A stretch of 48,060 nt of DNA from CAYPNF01 sp964411985 (GCA_964411985.1 CAYPNF010000058.1:1-48060); one strand, 5' to 3'; shown: positions 33,790-43,420, counted from the first letter of the stretch. Numbers and translations: made by a program. The notes: a model not told the origin generated them from the sequence alone.

Positions 33790-34016
33790 CAAGCTCGGGC
33801 CCAGTTGTGCATTCAACGCTCACTCGGCAGAAGCGGGTATTGCGCTGGGTGGCGCTCGGTCTCAGCCTCTATGTCCTGAGCGCTGGGCCGGTGACCCGCT
33901 TGGCCCCAGAGTTTGCAGACTGGTTCTACGCCCCGCTGGGTGTGGTTTCCGAGATACCGTTGGCCGGATCGCTTCTTCGTGGTTGGTTGTCGGTATGGGG
34001 CGTCGACGTCACTTGA
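33786..34016 (+). CDS. Small membrane protein in a cassette
   Basis: 76 residues from the ATG at 33786; an ATG two codons earlier is also in frame. One clear hydrophobic segment (VLRWVALGLSLYVLSAGPV) and a second less hydrophobic one (YAPLGVVSEIPLAGSLL) suggest one or two membrane passes. I do not recognise the family. The gene follows the leader module directly and is followed 9 bp later by attC site 4, so it has the same leader-cargo-attC order as the ankyrin cassette. Confidence 0.7.
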   Translation: MTSSGPVVHSTLTRQKRVLRWVALGLSLYVLSAGPVTRLAPEFADWFYAPLGVVSEIPLAGSLLRGWLSVWGVDVT

Positions 34017-34025
34017 GGTTATGAC

Positions 34026-34115
34026 GCCGAACCAGTTGCTGCATCGGGTCCGCCGTAATGGTCTTGTGCCGCTCCATAGCTACCTCGGGCGGCCCGATGA
34101 CCTTGGTCGTTCGGT
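34026..34115 (+). repeat. attC recombination site 4
   Basis: A 90-bp site: left core gccgaac (34026-34032), left arm catcgggtccgcc (34042-34054), right arm ggcggcccgatg (34088-34099), right core gttcggt (34109-34115). Arms pair over 12 bp with one extra T (34049) after seven pairs. Reading frames starting MTPNQLL run through this site; they are a product of the attC sequence and are not counted as a gene. Confidence 0.88.
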
Positions 34116-34210
34116 CGACGCTTGAGCACGCCAAGATCGTGTGGGCGGTGGCGGGCTTTGCATGGCTCCGCAGCCTGCGCGAGCATCGCCGCGAGGCCAC
34201 CTCACAATGA
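34097..34210 (+). CDS. Very small frame in the third cassette island (partial or doubtful)
   Basis: The frame MTLVVRSTLEHAKIVWAVAG continues to SLREHRREATSQ; its start lies in the attC right arm, so the genuine start may be a GTG at about 34140. It overlaps the next frame as ATGA (34207-34210). A short hydrophobic stretch and basic tail are all that can be seen. It could be a fragment of a larger cassette gene. Confidence 0.35.
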   Translation: MTLVVRSTLEHAKIVWAVAGFAWLRSLREHRREATSQ

Positions 34211-34443
34211 AGGATTGGCTCGCGACCGTTCTCCTCGGTCTGAATGCAGGGCACTGGCTCCGGGGCTTTGCGGACCCGTTTGGTGATCGGCAGCTCATGA
34301 AACAGCCGAGGCGCGTTGGGGCTGAGGGAGGAGGAGTTGGGGCGGAGCTCAAAAGCGCAGCAGGGGAAAAAGGTCCTGGCATGGTGGGTGACTGGCCACA
34401 CGACGGTCAGCCGGAGATGGGTGGTGGGAAGGTTGGGAGAAGG
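34207..34443 (+). pseudogene. 3'-truncated small gene abutting uvrA
   Basis: It starts MKDWLATVLLGLNAGHWLRG, then FADPFGDRQLMKQ, with a coding-like first 35 residues. The rest turns into a Gly-rich low-complexity sequence and runs on into the antisense uvrA end. I read this as a cassette gene cut at about 34310, with the lost 3' end replaced by intergenic sequence. No attC follows it. Confidence 0.4.
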
Positions 34444-37299
34444 TCAAGAGCTCCGAATTCGATCGGGCTTTCTTGACGCTTCCGCCAGGGCGCAGGAGAT
34501 CAGCTTTCCCGTGTGCGATGCCGCGCACCTTGCGATTTCCTCCGGGGGTCCCACCGCCACGATCCGTCCTCCGTCCGCCCCGCCCTCGGGCCCCAGGTCG
34601 ATCACGTGGTCGGCGTGCAGGATGACGTCCAGGTTGTGCTCGATGACGAGGACGGTGTTCCCGGCGTCCACGAGCCGGTCGAGAACGGTCAGCAATTTCC
34701 GGAGGTCATCGAAATGCAGCCCGGTGGTCGGCTCGTCGAGGATGTAGAGGGTGCGGCCGGTGTCGGTCCGGCCGAGCTCGCGGCTCAGCTTGATCCTCTG
34801 CGCCTCGCCGCCCGAGAGGGTGGACGCGGGCTGGCCCAGCTTGACGTAGTCCATCCCGACGTCCCGGAGCATTTCGAAGAGGCGTTTGAGCTCCGGGTGC
34901 GCGTGGAATACCTCGAGCGCCTGGGCGACCGTCAGGTCGAGCACGTCCGCGATGTTCAGCTGCCGGTATCTCACCCGCAGGGTCGCTGCGTTGTAGCGCT
35001 TTCCCCCGCAGACCTCGCAGGGGAGCCAGACGTCGGGCAGGAAGTGCATCGGCACGCGCTTGACTCCATCGCCACCACAGGCCTCGCATCTGCCTCCAGC
35101 GACGTTGAAGGAGAAGCGCCCCGGCCCGAATCCATACATCCGGGACTCCGGTAAGGAGGAGAAGAGCTCCCTGATCCGGTCGAAAGCCCCCGTGTAGGTC
35201 GCCGGGTTGGAACGGGGCGTCCTGCCGATGGGGCTCTGGTCCATGTGGATGACCTTGTCGAGCAGTTCGGCGCCCTCGAGGCGGTCGAAGCGCCCGGGTT
35301 TCTGCTTCGAGTGGTGAAGGAGTGCCGACAGGGCCGGCTTCAGGATCTCGATGACCAGGGAACTCTTTCCCGCACCCGAAACTCCGGTCACGGCGGTGAA
35401 GACGCCCAACGGGATCAAGGCGTCGATCCGCGCGAGGTTGTTCTCGGTGGCCCCGAGGACCTTAAGGACGCCCGAAGGTCGCCTTCGCTTGGCCCGGGCG
35501 GGGATCTTCTCCCGGGAGGAAAGGTAGCGGCCGGTGAGAGTGTCGGAGTGGAGAAGATCCTGGGGCGGCCCCGAGAAGACCACTCGACCACCGGCTTCCC
35601 CGGCCCCCGGACCGAGATCGACCACCCAGTCGGCGGCACGGATAGTGCCCGCGTCGTGTTCAACCACCAGTACGCTATTCCCACGGTCCCGCAGTCTCCT
35701 GAGCGTATCGATCAGGCGGGCGTGGTCTCGGCCGTGAAGGCCCACCGAAGGCTCGTCGAGCACGTAGAGGATCCCGGACAGCTCACCGCCGAGTTGGCTT
35801 GCCAGTCGAATCCGCTGCGCCTCGCCGCCGGAGAGCGAAGGGCCCTGCCGGTCCAGGGAGAGATAGGAGAGGCCGACGGATTCCAGGAACTGGAGCCGCG
35901 CACCGATCTCCTTTAACACTTCAGCCGCCACGACTCCTCTTGAACCCGGCAGCTTGAGGCCCGCGAAAAACGCCGAGGCTTCCGCTACGGAAAGGGCTGC
36001 CACCTCCACGATGCTCTTCCCGCCAACGAAGACCGATACGGCTTCGGGCCTGAGCCGGGCGCCGCTGCATGCGCTGCAATCGGCCTCGGAGAAATACTTC
36101 ATGTAATATTCGCGCATCATCGGAGATTTCGTCTCGGTGAACCTTCTCATCATTGAGTTCAGAGCGCCCTCCCAGGGCATGGTGAAGGTTCCGGACCCGC
36201 GCCGGCCCTCGTAGCTCACCTTGACCTCACGGTCCCCGATGCCACGCAGCATGATCTCCCGGTGTTTGACAGGGAGTCTTTTCCAGGGCCTGTCGAGGTC
36301 TATCCCGAAGGCGGCGGCCACGGCGTCCACGATCCTGCTGCTCCAACTACCCGCCTTGCCCATGACCTTCGCCCAAGGCTCGATGGCCCCCTGGCGGATG
36401 GAGAGTGAAGGGTCTGGCACTACGAGGTCAGGGTCCATCTCGACCCTCCGGCCCAGGCCCCCGCAGGCTGGGCACATGCCGAGGGGGCTGTTGAAGGAAA
36501 AGGACTGGGGAGTGAGCTCGGCGAAACCGGCGCCGCACCGCTTGCAGCTCCTCCGGCCGCTGAACCGCTCGTCCGGCTCATTCCCCTCCACCCTCCGCGC
36601 CACGAGGAATCCATTCCCTTCTCGGAGGGCGGTCTCGACCGTGTCAGCAAGCCTGCGTTGGTCGGTTTCCGCGGGGTTGATCCGGTCCACCACGATCTCG
36701 ATGGTGTTCTTTCGCTTGGGCGAGAGAGCCAGATCGTCGATCCGCGCCATCTCGCCGTTCACCATCATCCTTACGAAACCGCGTTTCTTCAGGTCCGCGA
36801 TCTCGTCCGCGAAGGCGCCCTTCCGGCCTTCAACGAGGGGAGCGAGGACGAAAACCGGGGCATTGATGCGGGCCAGTGCTTCGACGACCTCCTGAGGCGA
36901 GAGTGGCTCGATTTCCACGTCGCATCGGGGACACTTGGCCTCCCCCACGCCTGCCCAGAGCACGCGCATGTGGTCCCAGATCTCGGTCATGGTGCCCACC
37001 GTGGACCGAGGGTTCGCGGCAGTCTTCTTCTGCTCGATGGCCACGGTAGGGACCAGGCCTTCGATCCTGTCGAACAGCGGCTTTTCCCACTGGCCGAGAA
37101 ACTGGCGCGCGTAGGAGGAGAGGGTTTCGATGTACCGCCGCTGCCCCTCGGCATAGATGGTATCGAAGGCGAGAGAGGATTTTCCGGAACCGCTCACGCC
37201 GGTGAAGACGACGAGTCTGTTCTTGGGGAACGACAGATCGTGGACCTTCAAGTTGTGCTGCCGCGCGCCGCGGATCCTTATCTCCGAAACCTCGTGCAT
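34444..37299 (-). CDS. uvrA: Excinuclease ABC subunit A
   Basis: 951 residues, the usual length. UvrA scans DNA for bulky lesions and loads UvrB. Both ATP sites are complete: Walker A GVSGSGKSS (near residue 33) and GVSGAGKSS (near 645), each with an LSGGEAQR signature and DEP Walker B (VLDEPSVGLHGRD, ILDEPTTGLHFDD). Both zinc modules are present: CKRCGAGFAELTPQ...CPACGGLG and CEACGGDGVKRVPM...CEVCGGKRYN. It starts MHEVSEIRIRGARQHNLKVH as expected. It stands alone; uvrB and uvrC are not in the window. Its 3' end meets the third cassette island and repeat family B lies upstream. Confidence 0.97.
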   Translation of the reverse strand: MHEVSEIRIRGARQHNLKVHDLSFPKNRLVVFTGVSGSGKSSLAFDTIYAEGQRRYIETLSSYARQFLGQWEKPLFDRIEGLVPTVAIEQKKTAANPRSTVGTMTEIWDHMRVLWAGVGEAKCPRCDVEIEPLSPQEVVEALARINAPVFVLAPLVEGRKGAFADEIADLKKRGFVRMMVNGEMARIDDLALSPKRKNTIEIVVDRINPAETDQRRLADTVETALREGNGFLVARRVEGNEPDERFSGRRSCKRCGAGFAELTPQSFSFNSPLGMCPACGGLGRRVEMDPDLVVPDPSLSIRQGAIEPWAKVMGKAGSWSSRIVDAVAAAFGIDLDRPWKRLPVKHREIMLRGIGDREVKVSYEGRRGSGTFTMPWEGALNSMMRRFTETKSPMMREYYMKYFSEADCSACSGARLRPEAVSVFVGGKSIVEVAALSVAEASAFFAGLKLPGSRGVVAAEVLKEIGARLQFLESVGLSYLSLDRQGPSLSGGEAQRIRLASQLGGELSGILYVLDEPSVGLHGRDHARLIDTLRRLRDRGNSVLVVEHDAGTIRAADWVVDLGPGAGEAGGRVVFSGPPQDLLHSDTLTGRYLSSREKIPARAKRRRPSGVLKVLGATENNLARIDALIPLGVFTAVTGVSGAGKSSLVIEILKPALSALLHHSKQKPGRFDRLEGAELLDKVIHMDQSPIGRTPRSNPATYTGAFDRIRELFSSLPESRMYGFGPGRFSFNVAGGRCEACGGDGVKRVPMHFLPDVWLPCEVCGGKRYNAATLRVRYRQLNIADVLDLTVAQALEVFHAHPELKRLFEMLRDVGMDYVKLGQPASTLSGGEAQRIKLSRELGRTDTGRTLYILDEPTTGLHFDDLRKLLTVLDRLVDAGNTVLVIEHNLDVILHADHVIDLGPEGGADGGRIVAVGPPEEIARCAASHTGKLISCALAEASRKPDRIRSS

Positions 37300-37461
37300 G
37301 TCTCGCCGATACGAATTTGCTTTCCCGGCGTGGCTGAACTGTGTCTGGCCCGAAAAGAGCCTTCAAGGGGAAAAAGATCAGAACCCTGTCGAGTGGTGCT
37401 TCCAGTACTTGACGTTCCACACTCATGACGCGATGCACCGGTTGTCCGTAAACGGGATGGG

Positions 37462-37745
37462 TAGTTGGCACGAGTGTGCGACGAAGGCTAAGAGGGGAGG
37501 CGAGCACGGAGGTTTGGGGCTCACTTCGTCCCGCACTTTGTCTCACACTTCATCGATTGGGCAGCCCCGGGGAGCGGAAGGAGACAGACGGATTCTGACA
37601 GGATCACAGGATGCCGCAGGATGGGATTCATGACCCTGGGGGACGGAGGGACAGACAGTTTCTGGTTGGATGGTTTGCGGGCGGCCACTGAATTCCACCT
37701 CCGCTTTGAACAGAGGGTGGGGTGCTGGCTCAGTCCGCTCATCGG
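37462..37745. repeat. Repeat family B, copy 2
   Basis: Contains gtgtgcgacgaaggct, ggaggtttggggct, cgcactttgtctcacactt (right arm cactttgtc at 37534-37542), gattgggcagccccggggag and gacagacggattctgacagg, in the same order as copy 1. The left arm is worn. It lies between uvrA and the fucokinase gene. The gap 37300-38357 holds only this copy and the next one. Confidence 0.7.
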
Positions 37746-37879
37746 CCTAGGAGGAGTAGGTCAATGAGAGGTATTCTGTGGGCTTTGGGGGTGATGTGGC
37801 GGCCGCATTGCTTGGGGTGGCATGGGGCGGGCAGTTTGAAGATTCTGCATTCGCGCCAATTGAGAAGTGACGAAGCGGG

Positions 37880-38310
37880 AGGACGAAGTGTGTGACGATG
37901 GCGGGTTGGCGGGGGAGAACCTGTCGCAAACAACAATCCGATCCTGTGCATCCTGTCATCCTGTCTCTCCACCCCCCTTGGATCCTGCCGGTGACTTCCA
38001 TGATGCGTCAGACCCGAACGATCCAACAGCCGGCACAGCTGAGTGATCGAGACGGCTGCGTTCATCAGGACAAGGAAATGGAAGGTTCCACCCGGCAACC
38101 TCTGCGGAACTCTGCGTTCGTCTGCGGATGACTCTTCTCTGGAAATGCAGGAATCTTCCTTTCTGGTGGGGGGTGGGCTGGGATTGGGGGACGACAAAGT
38201 GTGCGATTAGGTGTGCGACGAAGGCTGAGAAGGGGGAGAGGATTATGGAGGCTTGGGGCTTTGTCCCACACTTTGTCTCCCACTTTGTCGATTCATGGCT
38301 TGAGCGTTGG
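37880..38310. repeat. Repeat family B, copy 3 (module order changed)
   Basis: Here the second module comes first (tgacttccatgatgcgtcag, cccgaacgatccaac, gatcgagacggctgcgttc, about 37990-38075), and the inverted-repeat module follows, with arms gacaaagtg (38193-38201) and cactttgtc (38269-38277, repeated at 38281-38289). The modules can therefore occur in either order. Confidence 0.65.
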
Positions 38311-38357
38311 TACGGAGTAGGCTGGACAGGTCGCTTTGGTGTGGCCAAGATAAACCC

Positions 38358-41273
38358 ATGGGTTCCGAGAAGTCCGGTTTTCAGTACTTGGTATCGCTTC
38401 CGCTGGCCATGGCCGAACGGTTCGAGGCTTTGGAGGGGAGGAGTCGTCCCCAATGGTTTGCGTGCGGAGACCCGCCGGGACGCCAGTTAGGCTCAGGCGG
38501 AGGGACATCCCACCTCCTGACACAGGCGTGGGAAGCGACCCAGGGCGGAGCGGGGTTCAACGAATGGCTGCGCCAGAGTCGGAAGCTCATCATCCATGGA
38601 TCAGGCGAGAGCCGTCGGCTTCCGGCCTATGCGTGCGTGGGGAAGCCTCTGATGCCGATCCCGGCGTTCCGCTGGTCGCTGGGACAGCGCCTGGATCAGA
38701 CCTTACTGGACCTGCAGTTGCCGGGCTATGAACGCATCCTCGCGCACGCTCCAAGTCGGATCGTCACGTTGATTGCCAGCGGCGACGTTCTGCTCCGGTT
38801 TGGGCGGAACCTTCCTCCGTTTCCGGAAGTGGATGTGCTTGGCTTGGGCATGTGGACCACTCCCGAGAAGGCCAAGGATTTCGGGGTCTTCTTTACCCCG
38901 CGAAATGCCTCGACCGAGCTTAGTTTCTTTCTGCAGAAACCGTCCCCGGCCAGGATTCGCGAGCTTTCGTCGGACCACCTGTGTCTGATTGACACAGGGA
39001 TGTGGCTGCTGAGCGAGAAGGCGGTCGCAGTCCTGCTGGAGAAATCGGGATGGGACCCGGCCAAACAGAGCTTCCAAGGTGGGCAGGCGTTGCCTTACGA
39101 GTTCTACAGCCAATTTGCGCTTGCCTTGGGACGCTCTCCCACGAACAAAGACCCAGTCATCGCTGGGTTGACGAGTGCGGTGGTGCCGCTGCCCGAGCCT
39201 GAATTTTACCATTTCGGAACCAGCCGTCAGATGTTGGAGTCGATCTCCGCCCTGCAAAACCTGGAACTCGACGAGCGGAAGCTAGGGCTGATGGGGTCTC
39301 GGCGGCATCCCGACCAGTACCTGCAGAATGCCCGGTTCGGCTACCCGTTGCGCCAGGATCAGAATCACACCCTGTGGGCGGAGAACTGTACGATTCCCGT
39401 CACCTGGAAATTGGCGTGCGATCACGTCTTTACGGGGGTTCCGGACAATAGTTGGGACCTGGCGATGGAACCGGGCGTCTGTCTCGATTTCGTTCCTGTG
39501 GGGGATCATGAGCATTGCATCCGCTTCTACGGAATGAACGATGCGTTCCGTGGAGCGGTGGAGGAGGCCAATACGCGATGGTTGGAACGGCCGGCCGCCA
39601 ACTGGTTCTTTGCCCGGGGCATCAGTCGGGAGCAGGCAGGCATTCGTCCCGGAATGGATCTTTTTGACGCGCCCCTGTTCCCCATCCTGGACGCTGGGCA
39701 ACTGGATCCACGCTGGCTGGAGTGGCTGTTTTCGGGGCGTCCCGCTCCGAGCGAACCTTTTGCCAAGCGCTGGCTGGAGTGCCGTAGGGTTTCTGCCAGA
39801 GCGTTGTCCGGCTTGGCGCGTTTCGACCGGCTTTACGAACAGCGCGCCCGGAACCGTTTTGGGTGCTTGCGTCCGATGCTGGTCAACTCGCGTTGGAGTG
39901 TTTTCCTGAAACTGGACCTGGAGTCGACTGCGCGCCTGTACGCGAATTCGGACCAGGAGTTGCCTGCGGCGGTGGAGAGCGGTCGGGATGGCTTTGAGCC
40001 GATGCGCACGGTGCATGAGCACATGTTTCGCGCAGCGGTATTGCGGCACCGGAAGCAGAGCGGTTGGGAACAGCTGGAATCCCGTTCCTTTGCCGAGTTG
40101 CAGGAGATGATCGTCCACGACGCCCAGCTGGCGAAAGTGACCCCGCGGTGCACGGTGCAGGAAGACCAGATCGTGTGGGGACGTTCTCCCGTGCGACTCG
40201 ATTTGGCGGGCGGATGGACGGATACCCCTCCCTACTGCCTTGAGAACGGCGGGCGGGTCGTCAACCTGGCAGTCGATTTGAACGGTCAGCCGCCCATTCA
40301 GGTGTTCGCCAAACGGTCTTTGGTGCCGGAGTTGGTGATGAGGTCCATTGACTTGGGCATTGAGCAACGCGTGCGGACTTACGAGGAACTGGAGACCTTC
40401 GCGCAACCGGGCAGTGGATTTGCGATTGCCAAAGCAGCTTTTGCCCTCGCGGGTTTTCTCCCGAAATTCCAGGACGGACCGCACTTCTCTTCCCTGGAAG
40501 AACAGTTGAAGGCTTTTGGCGGGGGCATTGAAGTCTCTCTGCTTTGTGCGGTGCCCAAAGGGTCGGGTTTGGGGACCAGCAGCATCCTGGCCGCAACCCT
40601 GCTGGCCACCATTGGCGATTTGTGTGGGCTGGGGTGGGATCGTAGTGTGCTTTTTACCAGGACGCTGGCTCTGGAACAATTGCTGACCACGGGTGGTGGA
40701 TGGCAGGATCAGGCGGGGGGCATTTACCGCGGGGTGAAGCTGGTGGAGACGCAACCGGGGCTGGTTCAGAAACCGACCTTGCGCTGGTTGCCCGATCATT
40801 TGTTCGACGACCATTGGGCCAACGAGAACGTCCTGCTCTATTACACGGGGATCACGCGGCTGGCGATGGGCATTCTGCATGAGATCGTGCGCGGCATCTT
40901 CCTCAATTCCCCCTCGCACCTGAGTATTATCGGTGAGATTGGGGAGAATGCCGAGGCGGCCTTCAATGCGATTCAAAAGGCGGACTATCAAGAGGTCGCT
41001 GACTGCATCCATCGCAGTTGGCTTCTGAACCAACGACTCGATTCGGGGACCAACCCGGCCTCCACCCAGGCAATTCTTCGCCAAATTCAGGACCACGTGC
41101 TCGCCACCAAACTCCTGGGCGCGGGCGGAGGCGGATACCTCCTGATCCTGGCCAAGGACCCGGCAGCGGGCCGGCGAATCCGGGAAAGCCTGGAACGGAA
41201 TCCTCCCAACGGACGCGCGCGTTTTGTTGATTTCCGACTGTCTGGCACCGGGCTGCAACTGACCCGTAGTTGA
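38358..41273 (+). CDS. fkp: Bifunctional L-fucokinase / fucose-1-phosphate guanylyltransferase
   Basis: 971 residues. Enzymes of this type (Fkp) phosphorylate L-fucose and then make GDP-fucose. The N-terminal part has the family's GSGGGTSHLL loop and DPPGRQLGSGG segment. The middle is a long left-handed-helix/linker region. The C-terminal 380 residues form a GHMP kinase: SPVRLDLAGGWTDTPPYCLE, the ATP loop PKGSGLGTSSILAA, and LLGAGGGGYLLIL. ATG at 38358 (MGSEKSGFQYL) is chosen over 38307, whose extra residues come from repeat sequence. The next gene starts at TTGA overlapping its stop. It probably supplies activated fucose for a surface glycan. Confidence 0.9.
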   Translation: MGSEKSGFQYLVSLPLAMAERFEALEGRSRPQWFACGDPPGRQLGSGGGTSHLLTQAWEATQGGAGFNEWLRQSRKLIIHGSGESRRLPAYACVGKPLMPIPAFRWSLGQRLDQTLLDLQLPGYERILAHAPSRIVTLIASGDVLLRFGRNLPPFPEVDVLGLGMWTTPEKAKDFGVFFTPRNASTELSFFLQKPSPARIRELSSDHLCLIDTGMWLLSEKAVAVLLEKSGWDPAKQSFQGGQALPYEFYSQFALALGRSPTNKDPVIAGLTSAVVPLPEPEFYHFGTSRQMLESISALQNLELDERKLGLMGSRRHPDQYLQNARFGYPLRQDQNHTLWAENCTIPVTWKLACDHVFTGVPDNSWDLAMEPGVCLDFVPVGDHEHCIRFYGMNDAFRGAVEEANTRWLERPAANWFFARGISREQAGIRPGMDLFDAPLFPILDAGQLDPRWLEWLFSGRPAPSEPFAKRWLECRRVSARALSGLARFDRLYEQRARNRFGCLRPMLVNSRWSVFLKLDLESTARLYANSDQELPAAVESGRDGFEPMRTVHEHMFRAAVLRHRKQSGWEQLESRSFAELQEMIVHDAQLAKVTPRCTVQEDQIVWGRSPVRLDLAGGWTDTPPYCLENGGRVVNLAVDLNGQPPIQVFAKRSLVPELVMRSIDLGIEQRVRTYEELETFAQPGSGFAIAKAAFALAGFLPKFQDGPHFSSLEEQLKAFGGGIEVSLLCAVPKGSGLGTSSILAATLLATIGDLCGLGWDRSVLFTRTLALEQLLTTGGGWQDQAGGIYRGVKLVETQPGLVQKPTLRWLPDHLFDDHWANENVLLYYTGITRLAMGILHEIVRGIFLNSPSHLSIIGEIGENAEAAFNAIQKADYQEVADCIHRSWLLNQRLDSGTNPASTQAILRQIQDHVLATKLLGAGGGGYLLILAKDPAAGRRIRESLERNPPNGRARFVDFRLSGTGLQLTRS

Positions 41274-41995
41274 AAATCTCCATCGTCATTCCGGCCTTTA
41301 ATGAGGAGAAACTCATCGGGCGTTGCCTCGACGCAGTGAGGACAGCGGGAGCGGCGATCCGCGACCGAGGATGGGGGCTTGAGGTGATCGTGTGCGACAA
41401 CAACTCCTCGGACCGTACGGGGGAGATTGCGGCTTCCCTGGGGGCGACGGTGGTTCGTGAGCCGGTAAACCAGATTGCACGGGCAAGGAATTCTGGAGCC
41501 GCCGTGGCCAGCGGAGATTGGTTACTCTTTCTCGACGCGGACTCTTTCCCTTCCCGTGAACTGCTCCACGACATGGCCGAGGCGATCGATTCAGGAGAAC
41601 ACATTGGTGGCGGGAGTTATGTGGAGCTGGATGACTATGTGGGACGGGTCAAGTTCTGGGTCGACGCATGGAATTGGTTTAGCAGGAACACGGGGATAGC
41701 CGCCGGCTCTTTCCTGTTCTGTGAGCGGAGCGCCTTTGTCGAACTGGGCGGGTTCGACCAAGAGCTTTATGTCTCGGAAGAACTCGATCTGAGCCGTCGG
41801 CTCAAGCGCTTTGGTCGTATCCAAGGCAAGTCGATGGCAATCCTGAGTCGCCATCCGTTACGCACTTCCGCCAGGAAGTTGCACCTTTATACCAGGGTTG
41901 AGTACCTGCGCTTTCTCGCCCGGTGCGTCTGCTCCCCCTTTGGTGCTCGGAGGAGACGGGAAGCCTGCCCGATTTGGTACGACGGTCGGCGCTAG
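41270..41995 (+). CDS. Family 2 glycosyltransferase
   Basis: 241 residues from a TTG at 41270 that overlaps the previous stop (TTGA); a later ATG would cut the fold. KISIVIPAFNEEKLIGRCLD opens the GT-A fold, CDNNSSDRT binds nucleotide, FLDADSFPS carries the D-x-D for metal, and FDQELYVSEELDLSRRLKRF holds the catalytic-region ED-type motif. No transmembrane segment is obvious. Coupling to fkp suggests that it uses or attaches sugars in a fucose-containing glycan, though its donor is not known. Confidence 0.88.
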   Translation: MKISIVIPAFNEEKLIGRCLDAVRTAGAAIRDRGWGLEVIVCDNNSSDRTGEIAASLGATVVREPVNQIARARNSGAAVASGDWLLFLDADSFPSRELLHDMAEAIDSGEHIGGGSYVELDDYVGRVKFWVDAWNWFSRNTGIAAGSFLFCERSAFVELGGFDQELYVSEELDLSRRLKRFGRIQGKSMAILSRHPLRTSARKLHLYTRVEYLRFLARCVCSPFGARRRREACPIWYDGRR

Positions 41996-41999
41996 GTGC

Positions 42000-43376
42000 C
42001 TAGGATTGTCTCGAGGGCTGCTCGGCTCGGAATTCCTCCAGGCGGGCGCGGACGTACCGGACATGCATTCGGAGGGAATAGTACTCTCCGGCGTACATGA
42101 TGGGGATGGAGAGCTTGGCTAGTTCGTCTTCGTACTTGGCCAGCTCGGCAATATCCGCTTCCAGAGTTTGACGGATCGTGCCGTCTGCGATCCGGTCATC
42201 GATGGTCATGAGCAGGCGGTAATGGGTCGCAATCTTGCGTCGTATGCGCCAGCGGTAGGTGGGTAACGCGAGTTTGACCGATGGAATGACCAAGGTAACC
42301 AGTGGGATCGCCATGATCCAGAGGCGGTTCACCATGTTCGCCACCCAGAACGGAAAGACCTTGTAGAGGAAGGAGGGGCCTTTCTCCAGAAACTGCTTGG
42401 CTTCGGGGAGCAAGGGAAAGGTGACTCCCATCTTGGCGGGGAACTCTCCACTCTTTTCCAGCCAGCCTCCCTGCGATTGCATCTCCCGGCACGTTTGCAG
42501 AATGAGTACCGCGATGTCCCCGTTCAGGTCGTGGCGACAGATCAGGGTCGCCATCGGCGAAACCAAAGTAAGAGTCGTCGGAGGATAGTTTTTTTCCAGA
42601 TCGATGAGTCCTTCTCCGATGGTGACCACAGAAAGGTGGGGAAGGCGGCTGACATGAGCTTGGGCTCTCTTTGCCGGGAAGAGCGCTAGATCGGGATTGG
42701 CCATCAGTTGATAGACATCTGGGTGTGGCTTCGAGCGGTCCATGGGGTCGTTGACCGGGGCCACGAGGAAAAGGGCCTGCACTTCTCCCGCTTGGAGTGC
42801 CTTAATAGCCTCAGCCGATCCCAGTGCCACCCAGTTCGTCTCCGGGATTCCATTTTCCCGCAAGAGGACCTTGGAGAGCATTTGAGTACCCGAACCGGCC
42901 TTGCCGATGGCGACCTTCACGCGCTTGAGGTCGGAGAAGGAGTTCAATTGGCATTCCTTCCGGTAGAAAAACCACAATGGCTCGTAGAAGAGGCTGCCCA
43001 ACCCGTAGATCTCCTCCGTGTCTCCCTCGTAGAAACGCTCTGCACCCCCCTGGCCGAACGCCACGCTGACGTTGCTCTGGGGATCATTCAACAACTTGAG
43101 GTTGTCGATGGTTCCTCCCGAAGGGCGCAGATTGACTTTCAGCCCCTTCTTCTCCAGGGCGGCCTTGAGCTGCATTCCAAAACGGTGATACCCGCCCGTC
43201 TCGGACCCGGTGGCGATGGTGATCTCGCGGGGTGGAGCGGGGGCTACGAACTTGGATGCCACAATCAGCCCGACCAAGAGCAGCAAGCCGACCCACCAGT
43301 AGATCTTGACCAAGACGACGAACGCCGTCAGCAGAGGATTCTTTTTCATCTCAATACAGCAACTGCGCAGGTTCAT
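42000..43376 (-). CDS. TAXI-type TRAP transporter solute-binding protein, membrane-anchored
   Basis: 458 residues. An N-terminal hydrophobic segment (VGLLLLVGLIVASKFVA) anchors it. The binding domain opens with ITIATGSETGGYHRFGMQLK and has NVSVAFGQGGAERFYEGD, typical of the TAXI family, which normally gives solute to TRAP transporters. No TRAP permease genes are adjacent. A second hydrophobic segment near residue 345 (NRLWIMAIPLVTLVIPSVKL) and a cytoplasmic-looking helical tail are unusual for a secreted binding protein and suggest a membrane-bound variant. A start at 43349 is also possible. Confidence 0.82.
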   Translation of the reverse strand: MNLRSCCIEMKKNPLLTAFVVLVKIYWWVGLLLLVGLIVASKFVAPAPPREITIATGSETGGYHRFGMQLKAALEKKGLKVNLRPSGGTIDNLKLLNDPQSNVSVAFGQGGAERFYEGDTEEIYGLGSLFYEPLWFFYRKECQLNSFSDLKRVKVAIGKAGSGTQMLSKVLLRENGIPETNWVALGSAEAIKALQAGEVQALFLVAPVNDPMDRSKPHPDVYQLMANPDLALFPAKRAQAHVSRLPHLSVVTIGEGLIDLEKNYPPTTLTLVSPMATLICRHDLNGDIAVLILQTCREMQSQGGWLEKSGEFPAKMGVTFPLLPEAKQFLEKGPSFLYKVFPFWVANMVNRLWIMAIPLVTLVIPSVKLALPTYRWRIRRKIATHYRLLMTIDDRIADGTIRQTLEADIAELAKYEDELAKLSIPIMYAGEYYSLRMHVRYVRARLEEFRAEQPSRQS

Positions 43377-43420
43377 AGCATGACACCGCGCTGGTGGAAA
43401 CGAAGAAGTCAGCGCATTGG

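Noticed and set aside
34021..34125. Frame starting MTPNQLLHRVRR
   Set aside because: Lies wholly inside attC site 4; such frames arise from the recombination site itself.
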